A stretch of 64,000 nt of DNA from NCBI GenBank assembly GCA_964497585.1, contig CAZCDS010000026.1, positions 20,298-84,297 of the forward strand, given 5' to 3'. Of this stretch, positions 25,975 to 35,251 are shown piece by piece (position 1 is the stretch's first letter; each line of letters begins with the position of its first letter). The DNA is from CAZCDS01 sp964497585 (GTDB lineage: Bacteria; Desulfobacterota; Desulfomonilia; Desulfomonilales; Desulfomonilaceae). The notes beneath the pieces are model-generated. The model did not search any database, was not told the DNA's origin, and saw only the letters and a program-made list of their open reading frames with translations. A program made the position numbers and the translations under genes.

Positions 25975-26019
25975 TTGCACTGTGCAACCATCGCCTCTGG
26001 TGTGGTTTGCACAATGCAG
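25975..26019. promoter_or_regulatory. Paired activator sites upstream of the NifX promoter
   Basis: TTGCACTGTGCAA (25975-25987) is a perfect palindrome, and TTGCACAATGCAG (26007-26019) is a near copy 32 bases away, about three helical turns. They lie 80-120 bases upstream of the sigma-54 promoter. The TTGCA half-site matches the palindrome at 18018-18033, so one activator may bind all three. Confidence 0.65.
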
Positions 26020-26148
26020 TATGAACTGGCCCAAAACCGCAGAACTTCTCCCTTCGTCCGCTGCCTCCTGATTGAAGAGCAGAACCAGGTAGGCTTCATC
26101 GTGCGGTCCATTGGGCAGAGTTCATCGCGGAAGGGGTCCCAAGACGGA

Positions 26149-27030
26149 TCACGTGCCACGATACCGGTCTCCATCGCGAACAACTGCTCCCGCCTTGATG
26201 AGGCGTTCGAGGTGCTTGGCCATGAGTCGGCGCTCACCGAAGTCAAAGAACTCCTTAGGCTCTCGGGGCTTGAAATAGACAATCCTGGTATCCACGATTT
26301 CGGTCATCGTCCGAGGATTGCGCAGCAAGTCGATAAGCCTCTCCTCGCGCTCGTTAATCACTTGCAAATAGCGGTCCCAGAGGTCTCCCGGGTCCTCACG
26401 GAATAATCCCTGCTCATGCGACGCGATCCAAACCCGTGCCGGGACGGAACTGAGACGACGGACAGATTCAATGGTTTCGTCGATGTCCGAGCCCTCATCT
26501 CCATACCAGGGTCCGAACGGGGTCAGATCGTAATCACCCAGAAAGAGAAGCCCCGGTTCCTTGAAGAAGAACGAACAGTGGCCCGGTGTGTGGCCTGGTG
26601 TGGGTATGACGTCGACGGTCACTCCGCCCAGGTCCACGGGGTGGTGACTCCCCAGGAACTTCTCCACACGCCGAGGCTTGAAACGGAATTGTTCCGTCAT
26701 GGTCGGGGTCCACATCCGTCGCTCATGTTCGTTCATGCCGTACGCGTCGAACAATCCATGCAGGCTTTCCAGAGGCGGCGCGTCAAGCCGCGATATGCGC
26801 ACGTGCTCATCATCGAACAGCCCGAGGTACATGAAGTGGTCTTCATGCCAGTGGGACAGCCACACCTCATCCACTCCAGGATCGGTCCGAAGCTCGGTAA
26901 GCCGTTGGAGATCCGAGGCCGGATCGATCAACACTTTCCGTTCCGCCTCGATGTAAAGTGAATGGCAGTGGGGATACTTTCCCGAATTTGCTCCGGGAAC
27001 AAAGACCACCGGACCGAATCTCAATTCCAT
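26149..27030 (-). CDS. MBL-fold metallohydrolase
   Basis: This 293-residue protein starts at ATG 27030; a longer upstream frame holds no conserved sequence. It carries the zinc-binding motif SHWHEDH (about residue 66), a variant of HxHxDH with Trp, then PTPGHTPGHCSFF (third His), the bridging Asp in LFLGDYDLT, and a late ASHEQ. The C-terminal third (IDLLRNPRTMTEIVD, AKHLERLIKAGAV) looks like the winged-helix tail found in some RNase Z-like or quorum-quenching-type MBL proteins. The substrate is unknown. It stands alone between the NifX operon and the attachment scar. Confidence 0.82.
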   Translation of the reverse strand: MELRFGPVVFVPGANSGKYPHCHSLYIEAERKVLIDPASDLQRLTELRTDPGVDEVWLSHWHEDHFMYLGLFDDEHVRISRLDAPPLESLHGLFDAYGMNEHERRMWTPTMTEQFRFKPRRVEKFLGSHHPVDLGGVTVDVIPTPGHTPGHCSFFFKEPGLLFLGDYDLTPFGPWYGDEGSDIDETIESVRRLSSVPARVWIASHEQGLFREDPGDLWDRYLQVINEREERLIDLLRNPRTMTEIVDTRIVYFKPREPKEFFDFGERRLMAKHLERLIKAGAVVRDGDRYRGT

Positions 27031-27268
27031 GGTACCAGCTGGCGCGCAAGATATCGTAAAGGCAATATTCCACCATAAGGACGCCTGAGGATCAAGAAGA
27101 CAAAAAAATGCCCAGCACCACGACACGGGGGTCTTTGCTTTGTCAATCTGATAAAGGCGCGAATAACGTGTGTCATAAGAGGGGACACAAAATGGGCACA
27201 ATCGTGGTTTTGAAACGAAAAACCATTGCGCTAGCCATCGCTCACTGATTAGTATCTTAGGACTGTTG
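27031..27268 (+). other. Intergenic stretch with an integrase-tail remnant
   Basis: No intact gene was found. GGACACAAAATGGGCACAA (27183-27201) matches 18 of 19 bases with 40800-40818. Read on the plus strand it would encode Asp-Thr-Lys-Trp-x-Gln, a tail seen at the end of some tRNA-targeted integrases. It lies about 70 bases before the tRNA scar, where an integrase 3' end would be expected. Confidence 0.35.
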
Positions 27269-27316
27269 TGGCACCCCCGGCAGGACTCGAACCTGCGACC
27301 TCCGGATTCGAACTCC
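27269..27316 (-). repeat. tRNA 3'-half remnant, attachment-site-like (copy 1)
   Basis: This 48-base segment reads on the minus strand as part of the anticodon arm, a full T-arm (GCAGGTTCGAGTCCTGC) and the 3' acceptor strand. It differs from copies 2 and 3 at three positions. The D-arm and 5' acceptor strand are missing, so it is not a working tRNA gene. It marks the left edge of the accessory region. Confidence 0.75.
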
Positions 27317-27791
27317 TTTTCTACGATACTGTAGTGGAGCGCATTGAAGTTTGCGCGTACAGCGTAGCGAATGACCCATCTGTACGCAGGCCAAACAGAT
27401 CCCAGTGCTCCACTATCTGACTGGCACAACCGAGAAGAAGAGGCGAACGTTCCGGGTAGCAAAGCCTAGTGCCTTCCGTCTACGCTTGTGGGAGGCTCAT
27501 TGGGATTTGGCTCGTGTAGTGGGCCAGCGTTCATGGCTCGGTACTATAGAACCAGATGCTTCAGCGAGAGACCGCGCATGGAGTCTGATCGGAACAGGCC
27601 TTGAAAAGCTGACCACGCTGAGTACTGTACACCGAGGAATAGACTGAGCACTGACAGCGAACAATTCGCTGAATCCTCTAGCCTGGATCAACCGTTCAAT
27701 AGACCTGAGCAAGCGGAACCGCAGTCTCGACAACCGGCCGCACCGAGGAGTCACCAACGCAGCCCATCGAGACAAGAAAGGACGCGGTACG
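27317..27791. other. No confident gene
   Basis: This stretch of 475 bases follows the scar. Short frames exist, but none has a convincing start or recognised sequence. Confidence 0.45.
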
Positions 27792-28022
27792 ATGGACGAG
27801 AAAGTCCTGATGAGCCTTATTTTGGACAAAGATATGGTGGTAACGGACGCTCCGTGCACCGGAGCGACTCTGATAGTGCAATATAAAGATGAGTATTTTG
27901 CCCTCGCCGTCACCGCCGACGGAACCTGGGTGTTTGGTCGTGACGGGGAGCAGCCGTTTTCCATAGATGTGAATGATTTGCTCAATTTGCTCCAGGCGAG
28001 GCACGGCGGCGAGCTGCACTGA
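27792..28022 (+). CDS. Small hypothetical protein
   Basis: This 76-residue protein starts at ATG 27792 with GAAAGGA about 9 bases upstream. It is acidic, with two beta-like halves (ATLIVQYKDEYFALAVTADGTWVFG) and an amphipathic C-terminal helix (DVNDLLNLLQARHG). I do not recognise a family. The composition is protein-like and the frame is free of rare-looking runs, so it may be a real accessory gene. It is isolated on the plus strand between the tRNA scar and the convergent efflux operon. Confidence 0.45.
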   Translation: MDEKVLMSLILDKDMVVTDAPCTGATLIVQYKDEYFALAVTADGTWVFGRDGEQPFSIDVNDLLNLLQARHGGELH

Positions 28023-28229
28023 CGAATCAATACGGCTGCACGCAGATTGTCTGGATAGAGGTCTGCATATCCGGGAGAGGGTGTCAGCAATTACGCCTGA
28101 GGACAGAGTCGAGAATCTTCGCGAGGTCTGCCGCGGGGTAGGGAGTCAGACTGCGGGCTCTATTAGCTGACACCAACCGAGAGCGCTTCTGGTCCGAAAG
28201 AGCTGTCAGATATTTCTGCCCTTCGTGCG

Positions 28230-29375
28230 CTACCCCGGAGATTTTGCCTCACGGATTTCCCGGCCGATGTGCCGGTACCCCGTCGGTTGCAAGGGCTGGC
28301 CGGTGACGAGAACTTCCTTGCCTTCAATTACAACCTGCTCGCCAGGTTGCAAGCCTTCCACCACCTGGGCGTACTCCTCATCGGTGGCTCCTATCTTTAC
28401 CTGGGTGACTCGAGCTTGCTGATGTTTGTCCACGACGACCACAGTATTGGGCTGTCCGTTTCTGATTTGGTCCAGCAATGCGTCGACCGGCACTCGAAGC
28501 ACGTTCGGGATACGTTTGATGGCAATTCGTGCACGCGCAAACATCCCCTGGAAGAGCTCCATGCTCTTGTTGTCTACATAGATACGGACTTGAAAAAGCT
28601 GATTTTGATTGGTTACAGGCTGAATGTAACGGATTCTGCCCTTGAAGGTCTTCTGCGGCAGGGAATCTACCCTTACCTCGGCCTGCACACCATCCCCTTC
28701 CAGGATAACCTTTCCGATGTTGAGCTTTGCCACTTCCCTGTCGGTCAGAAAGGTCTCCAGGTAGACGACACTGTAGTCGCTTATCTGGAATAGTCTCCCA
28801 CCTGTGGCAACCCAGTCTCCTTTCTCGATGTATCGATCGGATAGCAAGCCCGCTATTGGCGCCTTTACCACAGTGTGCTTCAAATCTTCGAGCGCTTTCG
28901 TGAGCGCCGCCTTGTCCCCTTCAACCTGGCCCAAAGAGGTTTGATAAAGAGAAAACTTCTGATCGTACGCTGATTGACTGATCGCTCCGCTCTTCAGCAG
29001 AGGCAGATTCTTCTCCCATTCAGCTTTGTTGTAGGCCAGTGTGGCCTGGTCCTTCTGAAGGTTGCCCCTGGCCTGGTCCGCGGCTGCCCGGATCGTCGAA
29101 TCATCGAACTTGAGAAGGACCTGTCCCTGTTTGACCGGTTGCCCGTCACGCACCTCCAGTGAGCTCACTTGAGCCGCAACCTCGGATGAGACCACGGTGT
29201 TCGCGACAAAGTGCAGAGTACCCGATACCTCGAGGGTCTGAACCAGATCGCCAGTTCGAGCAGTAACAACCCCCACTTTTATCGGGGGCGGCGGCGGTTT
29301 CTTGTCCACCTTCTGCCCGCACCCCAGCAAAAGCAGGGGCAACAACAGCAGGAGTGTGAGGAGACGCGTAATCAT
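28230..29375 (-). CDS. RND efflux periplasmic adaptor (MFP) lipoprotein
   Basis: This 381-residue adaptor has a lipoprotein signal with the lipobox LLLGC (lipidated Cys19). A beta-barrel/lipoyl segment follows (VSSEVAAQVSSLEVRDGQPVKQG, the first lipoyl half), then a helical hairpin (about 95-165), the second lipoyl half (VVKAPIAGLLSDRYIEKGDWV), and a beta-barrel and membrane-proximal domain. This is the standard HlyD/AcrA-type order. It links the inner-membrane RND pump encoded 29 bases upstream to an outer-membrane channel. No TolC-like gene is present, so the pump must borrow one. Confidence 0.92.
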   Translation of the reverse strand: MITRLLTLLLLLPLLLLGCGQKVDKKPPPPPIKVGVVTARTGDLVQTLEVSGTLHFVANTVVSSEVAAQVSSLEVRDGQPVKQGQVLLKFDDSTIRAAADQARGNLQKDQATLAYNKAEWEKNLPLLKSGAISQSAYDQKFSLYQTSLGQVEGDKAALTKALEDLKHTVVKAPIAGLLSDRYIEKGDWVATGGRLFQISDYSVVYLETFLTDREVAKLNIGKVILEGDGVQAEVRVDSLPQKTFKGRIRYIQPVTNQNQLFQVRIYVDNKSMELFQGMFARARIAIKRIPNVLRVPVDALLDQIRNGQPNTVVVVDKHQQARVTQVKIGATDEEYAQVVEGLQPGEQVVIEGKEVLVTGQPLQPTGYRHIGREIREAKSPG

Positions 29376-29404
29376 GTGAGCTTCCTATTCCAAACCAAAC
29401 ACAT

Positions 29405-32400
29405 CTATTGGTGAGGCCTGGAGGCCATCGCCAGTTCTCCGTCGTCCAGGACGACAGGTTGCACCTTCCAGAACCGCGTCTTCAAATCGTCCAAAACGGT
29501 GTACATCACCGGGATGAAGATCAGCGTGAAGAGGGTGGCAACGGAGAGACCACCCACAACTGCCATTGCCAGCCCGTTGTAAATCTCTGCACCAGCGCTG
29601 CGATTTATCGCCAAAGGAAGCATTCCCAAGACCATGGCGATGGCGGTCATGAAGATCGGGCGCATTCGGCGCTTGCTCGCCAGCATCAGCGCCTGATTCC
29701 GCTCGATCCCTTGGCTCTCCATGAGCTGGACAGCGTATGTTATCAATATAATGGCATTTTTGACCACAAGACCGACCATCATCACGTACCCCAGCATGGT
29801 GAACGAGTCAAAGTGAACCCCCGTCACGTTCACCAACGCATTGGCTCCAATTATGGAAAGGGGCACGCTCAAAATGATGGATAGAGGCCTGATGAACGAC
29901 TGGAACTGCATTACCAGTAGGAGGTACACCACCACCACGGACAGCGGAAAGACGAAACTGATGGCATCGATCAGTGCCTTCAGATCATTGACCGCTCCAA
30001 ATGGCACAACTGCGTATCCCAGGGGCAGCGCGACGCTGTGATGTATTTTGGTTATCACGTCATGGAAAACATCCGCCAACGGGCGGTTCCCAATGGTGAG
30101 CTGGACGCGGGCAGCACGCTTTGAGTTGAGATGATTGATCTGGAGCGGCCCGAATGTGGTCTCCACCGTCGCGACACTTGCCAACCGGACCTGAGTATTC
30201 GGATTGTAAGGAGAGGTGAGCAGGATGTTTCCCACATCGGCAACACTCTTCAGATTGCTCTCCTTGCCCACGACCCGAATGTAGTAATATCGGCCGCCGA
30301 CGTCATACTGAGAGGTGGTTTGCTGGCCTCCTCCCGCCGCTTCCACCGCATCGGCGATGTCTTTTACCCGAAAACCGAAGTTGGCGGCTCGCTCGGGATC
30401 CACTCGCACTTCGACTTCGGGTTTGCGTAGAGCCAAATCAGTGTAACGAAAGACAACTCCTTTCGTAGACTTGCCAATATCCATGATCTGCTGAACCAGA
30501 CGCTCAATCACCTTGTAGCTTTGTCCCATGATCCGCACATCCACGATGCTGGATCTTGTAAAAATATTCCCGAACAAAGGAAACTGGACCGGATTCACCG
30601 ATTTGAACGGGAGATCTCTCGATGACTCGTAGGCTTCTTCAGCGATCGTCTGGACTGGGACACCACTGTCTTCTTCCCTATCGCAGACGAGATAAATGAC
30701 ATTTCGAGACGGGCGCCTGTTCGGCGTGGCCACAATATTGCGGACCCCTTTGATGCGGCTCCAGCGATCTTCGAGAATCTTCAACAATCGGCTGTTTTCA
30801 TCCAGGCTGGTGCCCTCGGCAGTCTCCAACTGCACCTTGATGAGGTTCGTCCCGCCGGTCGGCAAATAGCCCATTCCGGGTAGTGTCCAGTATGAGAGGC
30901 CGAAGAGTCCGAGGATCGCCAGAATCAGCACCGCTTTGTTCCTCCCACTCTCGAGGAAGAACACGAGTGCTCCTGTCAACGCGCGTGATGCCCGGGCACC
31001 AACGCCGTCCAAAAAATTCAGAGGGGACATGAGCTTCTTCGCGAAGCCGGTGGGCTCCCTTCCCTCTTTCATCCACCGGGACGCGAGCATGGGTACAACC
31101 GTGAATGCATCGAAAAGGGACAAGAATATGGCCAAAGAGACGATGAATGCCACCGGACCGAACAGTGTGCCAATTTCCCCTTTGAGCATCAGAATGGGCA
31201 CGAACACTGCGGCGGTGGTCAACGTGCTCATCAGGACGGCCATGCCAACTTCCTGGGTACCGTCCACGCACGCCTTCACTATCGTTTTTCCTTCTTCATA
31301 GCGGTGTCTGTAGATGTTCTCGAGCACCACTATTGCATCGTCCACGATCATTCCTATGCACAATGCAAGTCCGGCAAGAGAAAGCACATTGATGGAATAA
31401 CCGAAGAGATACATGCCGATGAACGTTCCGATGACTGAAACCGGTATGGAGGTCGCGACAATGAAGATGCTGCGCCAGTTCTTCAGAAAAACGAACAGAA
31501 CCAGCAGCACGAGCCCAATCGCCTCGATGAGAGAGTCCCTGACCACGGCCACGGCGTCGCGGATATAGTTGCTCTGGTCGTATACTTTCTGAAAATTCGC
31601 CCCGCGAGGGCCGTAGTCTCTCTGGAGAAGCCGAAGCTCCCGATCTACCGAATTGATCGTCTGAATGACATTGGCTCCCACCTCGCCGTAAACGTTGAAG
31701 ACGATCCCGGGCTTCCCATTGATGCGGGCATACGAGTCAGGCCGCTCGTAGAAGTCTTCCACGTCCGCGACGTCGGAAAGGTACACGACGGGCTTACCCG
31801 GTTTTGAAACAATCACCTTGCGAAAGGATTTGGCGGTGAGAAGCTCTCCAACCGTTCTGATGGTCCATTCTCTGGTTCCCCTAACGAAGTATCCACCACT
31901 CTGGTTGAGGTTTGTCTGGTCTATGTAGCTCTTGATATCCGATACGGTTAGATGCCTCTCTTTTAGACGCTCGGGATCGAACGTTATCCGCATCTCGCGC
32001 GTTCGGTCCCCGTCGAACTGGCAGTCGCCCACACCTGGTATCCGCTTTATCCTTGGGGCTATGTCCTTATCCGCCCACGTGGACATGGCAACGATATCCG
32101 CACTGCCAGTCATGGCAAACTGGTAAATGGGCAAACTGACCCGATCGCTTGCCTTGAAAATCTGAGGCTTCTGGACCGCCGGCGGCAAGTCCTTTACTCG
32201 ATCGATGTTCCGCTGGAGCTCGGCTGCAGCCAGATCGAGATTGGTACCGGGCTTGTAGAACACGACGACGAACGATTGTCCGTACGCGGAAAAGCTATGA
32301 GTGTACTCCATGTTGGAGACGCCGCTGATACTCTCCTCGAAGCGAGTAGTGACTTCCCCTTCCACCTCTTCGGGCGCGGCACCGGAAAACTGGGTTGCCA

Positions 32401-32539
32401 CCACCAAGATGGGCTGTTCGGTTTCGGGCTTGAGCTCGACGGAAAGAAACGTCAGCGATACGTAGCCGAACACCAGAACCAACAAGACTCTCACGATAAC
32501 GGTGATAGGGAATCGCACTGAAGATTCTGCGATATTCAT
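29405..32539 (-). CDS. RND multidrug efflux pump (HAE1/AcrB type)
   Basis: This 1044-residue inner-membrane protein has the usual RND layout: TM1, a large periplasmic porter loop, TM2-7, a second loop, and TM8-12. Early motifs are typical (ATQFSGAAPEEVEGEV, and the MEYTHSFSAYGQSFVVV strand). The TM4 proton-relay element is GLALCIGMIVDDAIVVLENI, with the two adjacent Asp residues of drug-exporting pumps rather than the metal-pump pattern. The gene is followed by its adaptor and preceded by a MarR regulator, all on one strand. The substrates cannot be predicted. Length and features are complete, with no sign of damage. Confidence 0.93.
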   Translation of the reverse strand: MNIAESSVRFPITVIVRVLLVLVFGYVSLTFLSVELKPETEQPILVVATQFSGAAPEEVEGEVTTRFEESISGVSNMEYTHSFSAYGQSFVVVFYKPGTNLDLAAAELQRNIDRVKDLPPAVQKPQIFKASDRVSLPIYQFAMTGSADIVAMSTWADKDIAPRIKRIPGVGDCQFDGDRTREMRITFDPERLKERHLTVSDIKSYIDQTNLNQSGGYFVRGTREWTIRTVGELLTAKSFRKVIVSKPGKPVVYLSDVADVEDFYERPDSYARINGKPGIVFNVYGEVGANVIQTINSVDRELRLLQRDYGPRGANFQKVYDQSNYIRDAVAVVRDSLIEAIGLVLLVLFVFLKNWRSIFIVATSIPVSVIGTFIGMYLFGYSINVLSLAGLALCIGMIVDDAIVVLENIYRHRYEEGKTIVKACVDGTQEVGMAVLMSTLTTAAVFVPILMLKGEIGTLFGPVAFIVSLAIFLSLFDAFTVVPMLASRWMKEGREPTGFAKKLMSPLNFLDGVGARASRALTGALVFFLESGRNKAVLILAILGLFGLSYWTLPGMGYLPTGGTNLIKVQLETAEGTSLDENSRLLKILEDRWSRIKGVRNIVATPNRRPSRNVIYLVCDREEDSGVPVQTIAEEAYESSRDLPFKSVNPVQFPLFGNIFTRSSIVDVRIMGQSYKVIERLVQQIMDIGKSTKGVVFRYTDLALRKPEVEVRVDPERAANFGFRVKDIADAVEAAGGGQQTTSQYDVGGRYYYIRVVGKESNLKSVADVGNILLTSPYNPNTQVRLASVATVETTFGPLQINHLNSKRAARVQLTIGNRPLADVFHDVITKIHHSVALPLGYAVVPFGAVNDLKALIDAISFVFPLSVVVVYLLLVMQFQSFIRPLSIILSVPLSIIGANALVNVTGVHFDSFTMLGYVMMVGLVVKNAIILITYAVQLMESQGIERNQALMLASKRRMRPIFMTAIAMVLGMLPLAINRSAGAEIYNGLAMAVVGGLSVATLFTLIFIPVMYTVLDDLKTRFWKVQPVVLDDGELAMASRPHQ

Positions 32540-32551
32540 TGTCCTGTGTAC

Positions 32552-33130
32552 CTAGCGGCGCCCATACGTTTCGGAAACACTGTGCTGCACAGGCCTGGAT
32601 CCCATGCCAGGGCCGTCGGCCGAATCTTCCGCCTGTCCCGCCTCGCGGTTGTACGGTTCCGGGCCGTTCGCTCTCTCCGAATTTCCGGCAAGATTGTCGT
32701 CGATTATGCCGAGGATCCGCCTTAGCTGCCCGAGATCGTGGTCTTCAAGGCCGGCAAGTGCAGCGTGCAAGAAGTCCGTCACTATTGGAACGAGCTTGGA
32801 TTGAAGGGCCTTACCTTCTCCTGTGAGATAGACTCGCAGGCATCTCTTATCCTCAGAATCCTTTTCCCGCCTAATCAGTCGGGCCTTTTCGAGAAGATGC
32901 AGAATCCTTGCAATGTTATGCCGGTCTTTTGCGGTCCTTTTGGCCAGAGAGGCCTGATGCATGCCGTCGGCTTCCCAGAGAGCACTGAGGACACCCCACT
33001 GCTCCGGGGTAACACTGAACCCTTTTGCCAGGAATTCGCGCCATAACCCCACCTTCATTTGGCTGGCCGCTCGGTAGATGAGGTATCCGGGGGACTGCTC
33101 TCGAGGGAAGACGCTGAACCGGGGCTTCAT
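32552..33130 (-). CDS. MarR-family repressor of the efflux operon
   Basis: This 192-residue regulator starts at ATG 33130, preferred because GGAG lies just before it; ATG 33142 in frame is possible. The winged helix is clear: VTPEQWGVLSALWEADGMHQASLAKRTAKDRHNIARILHLLEKARLIRREKDSEDKRCLRVYLTG spans about residues 42-106, with the wing at DSEDKR. The C-terminal 35 residues are Pro/Gly-rich and divergent. It lies 12 bases upstream of the RND gene and probably represses its own operon by binding the palindrome at 33153-33166, releasing it when a drug-like ligand binds. Confidence 0.9.
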   Translation of the reverse strand: MKPRFSVFPREQSPGYLIYRAASQMKVGLWREFLAKGFSVTPEQWGVLSALWEADGMHQASLAKRTAKDRHNIARILHLLEKARLIRREKDSEDKRCLRVYLTGEGKALQSKLVPIVTDFLHAALAGLEDHDLGQLRRILGIIDDNLAGNSERANGPEPYNREAGQAEDSADGPGMGSRPVQHSVSETYGRR

Positions 33131-33152
33131 GCCGCTCTCCATTCAGTTGTTA

Positions 33153-33166
33153 TGACAACGTTGTCA
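33153..33166. promoter_or_regulatory. MarR operator palindrome
   Basis: TGACAACGTTGTCA is a perfect 14-base palindrome 22 bases upstream of the MarR start. Palindromes of this size in this place are typical autoregulatory sites for MarR proteins. Confidence 0.75.
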
Positions 33167-33667
33167 CAGTAACGATATCCCAACTCCGCTGCCCTGTCAA
33201 GAGGTCCTAAATCACATCGTCCGAGTGGACCCGATCATTTGCCGATCTTCCCGCTCCTCTTCTCATTGGACGTTATTGACAGGAAAACGTTGAACACGAT
33301 CGTAGCTTCTATAGACGCAATCAGTCCGTGGCTTATCTATCCAGTTGAATTTCGGAGCCATTCCCGTTAGTTCGTTCCTCAAATCTACCGGCGCCCGGTG
33401 AGGTGGGCGATGCGTTATTGGCTCCTCTGCAGGAAGGTGTGCCCGGTTATTCTGGTCTGTGCAGCATCGGTTGCGCTGCATTTTCATTGAGTTTCAGTGA
33501 CTTCTATCCCTTTTCGTTCAAAAGCGGTCGTGGCGGTGTGGGGCAAGCTGCCGCCGAATGCCCGAGTGACGAGTACTCATTCACGGGGAATCAGGCACGG
33601 AGAACTGACGGAAGACTTGCCCATTTCTCGTAGAGAGGACATTTTCCGGTGGGTGGAAACCGGGCCC
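33167..33667. other. No confident gene
   Basis: This stretch of 501 bases lies between the efflux operon promoter and the frameshifted gene. Short frames on both strands look random. The efflux promoter should lie near its left edge. Confidence 0.45.
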
Positions 33668-34269
33668 TTACTTTCCCGATGGCCCTCCAACTTTGAGGCC
33701 CTTGAAGGCGGCTCGAAACCAGTCGTAGTAGGTTTTGTCGGCGTACGGTTCTCCGGGCTTCTTCTTGAACGCTGTTATCTCAGAGTGTTTCGACACATCC
33801 TTCACGCTTATGCTAGGATCGGGATTCAGGTCTGTAAGATCCTTAACTGTTTCCTGGACAAGTCGTTTCTGTCTGGCCTGGTAATCTTCCTTCGGATGCT
33901 GCTGGCGGTGCAACAGGGCGCCCAATCGTCCACCCAACTTCGTGATTGTTTGGCCGTGCTCCTGCTCGAACGCCTCTACGTCCTCGAGCCTGTGGAGCAT
34001 ATCATCGAGCGGGTGGAGTTGATAAGGCTCCTTTCCCGCCGTATGCAAATTGGGCCTCGTAGTTGGGTGGCCACGCATATCTCCCATGTAAAGAAACGAA
34101 GGCCGTGTTTGGCCCAGAGGATGAATACGCCGTCTTCATCAAGGCCCCACCTTTTACAGAGATCATCGACGCCCAGCATGATGGATTCCTCAGTCAACTC
34201 TTCCTCCTTCGCGGGAACCGATCCTGTGGTGAGTTCCTTTTTTGTGGGAATGATTCGACGGTAGTGCAA
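33668..34269 (-). pseudogene. Frameshifted hypothetical protein
   Basis: Two overlapping frames form one protein. The first (start 34269) reads MHYRRIIPTKKELTTG and continues to LGVDDLCKRWGLDEDGVFILWAKHGLRFF, then slips. The second frame continues with GDMRGHPTTRPN, then HPLDDMLHRLEDVEAFEQEH and runs to 33668. The slip is near 34085, where one missing base would turn RFFTWEI into RFFLYMGDM. The first part looks like a short helix-turn-helix (VDDLCKRWGLDEDGVFIL). I do not recognise the family. A sequencing or assembly error is an alternative to true decay. It lies just outside the left scar of the integrase island. Confidence 0.6.
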
Positions 34270-34398
34270 AAAGCAGGGGATAACAGGATCAGATTTGCAG
34301 ACCTATGGGAGCGGATTCCTTCACCACCGAGACGGGCCACGAAACTCCTCGAATAGTCAGGAAATCCCGCAGCGTGGTTATCCCTGAGTTACCCCCAC

Positions 34399-34431
34399 AA
34401 AAAGGAGGTTACCCAAGAGCTGGCTAACCTC
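34399..34431 (-). terminator. Intrinsic terminator downstream of tRNA scar copy 2
   Basis: On the minus strand GAGGTTA (34431-34425) pairs with TAACCTC (34411-34405), and CCTTTTT follows. There is no protein gene upstream on this strand, only the tRNA remnant 10 bases away, so this is probably the former terminator of that tRNA gene. Confidence 0.55.
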
Positions 34432-34440
34432 TTGTAATTA

Positions 34441-34489
34441 TTGGCACGCCCGGCAGGACTCGAACCTGCGACCTACGGATTCGAAGTCC
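34441..34489 (-). repeat. tRNA 3'-half attachment repeat (copy 2)
   Basis: These 49 bases are identical to 40659-40707. On the minus strand they read as the anticodon loop (CTTCGAA, anticodon TCG if folded normally), the anticodon 3' stem, the T-arm and the 3' acceptor strand with CCA. The 5' half of a tRNA is absent. Together with copy 3 it brackets a 6.3-kb island with an integrase. Confidence 0.85.
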
Positions 34490-34897
34490 GAGAAGGGGCG
34501 TAGTGAGCTAACGATTTCAAGCACTTGGCCGCGCCAGCCCGTTGCACACTGCACCACCAAGCACAACGAATCATGACACCATCACGCAAATATTGCGCAA
34601 GGATTTCCTTGAAGAAATCATCGTATCCTTCTCAGGCCCCTGAGCCGCAGCCGATGGATAGCTAAGCCAAATGTCTCCGATAGGGTATTGCCTATAGTTT
34701 CATACCGTATGACTGTTTTGTAGTTGACATAATCCCATACGCCCACTATTTCAAGCTAATCGCGCGAAATGACGATAGATTACGGTATTGACTTGTCAAC
34801 CTCTGGCGCGTCACCTAACATCATAGATAACTGCATACTGGGGGACCGCCGGGGCGACCATTCTTGCATCATATCTCACCGAAGAGGAGAAGTTGTC
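34490..34897. other. No confident gene; inner flank of attachment repeat
   Basis: This stretch of 408 bases is without a supported gene. AACGAATCATGACA (34574 area) resembles AACGAATCACGACA near 40785, which may be a shared integrase-arm sequence or a remnant of repeated insertions. Confidence 0.4.
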
Positions 34898-35251
34898 ATG
34901 AATGAGTTGCCCTTCCCGCTGCCCGAGGTCGTCCAGGAGAAGCTTGACCACACGCTTTTCGGCGCTGCCCCCAGCCCGCTTAATCCTTTCTGCAACGGTG
35001 GAAGGCCCGCCCATGTCGGCTGTGTTGAGGAGTGGTACACCAAAGCCAACTCGCACTTCCGGGGCCTGAAAATGCTTTGGGAAGAGTACGAACGTGCTCC
35101 GTCCCCTCAGCGAATGTTTGAGATGTCGGAGGCTGTTTGGGCTTGTTTCTCAGCAGTAGAGGCTGAGTTTAATCGCCTTGGACGCATGTTGCCCTTCCTG
35201 GAGCATTCGTGGCCGCACGATCCGGTGATTAAGGCTCATTTCGACGGGTGA
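34898..35251 (+). CDS. Hypothetical island protein
   Basis: This 117-residue protein starts at ATG 34898, chosen because AGAGGAGAAG lies upstream; a longer frame beginning at 34769 lacks a binding site. It opens with MNELPFPLPEVVQEKLDHTL, has several aromatic residues, and is mainly helical in the second half (MLWEEYERAPSPQRMFEMSE, then EAVWACFSAVEAEFNRLGRM). I do not recognise a family. It has no signal or membrane segment. It sits at the left end of the island. Confidence 0.6.
   Translation: MNELPFPLPEVVQEKLDHTLFGAAPSPLNPFCNGGRPAHVGCVEEWYTKANSHFRGLKMLWEEYERAPSPQRMFEMSEAVWACFSAVEAEFNRLGRMLPFLEHSWPHDPVIKAHFDG

Noticed and set aside
34441..34489. A functional tRNA gene
   Set aside because: The D-arm, 5' acceptor strand and half of the anticodon arm are missing at all three copies, so only the 3' half is present.
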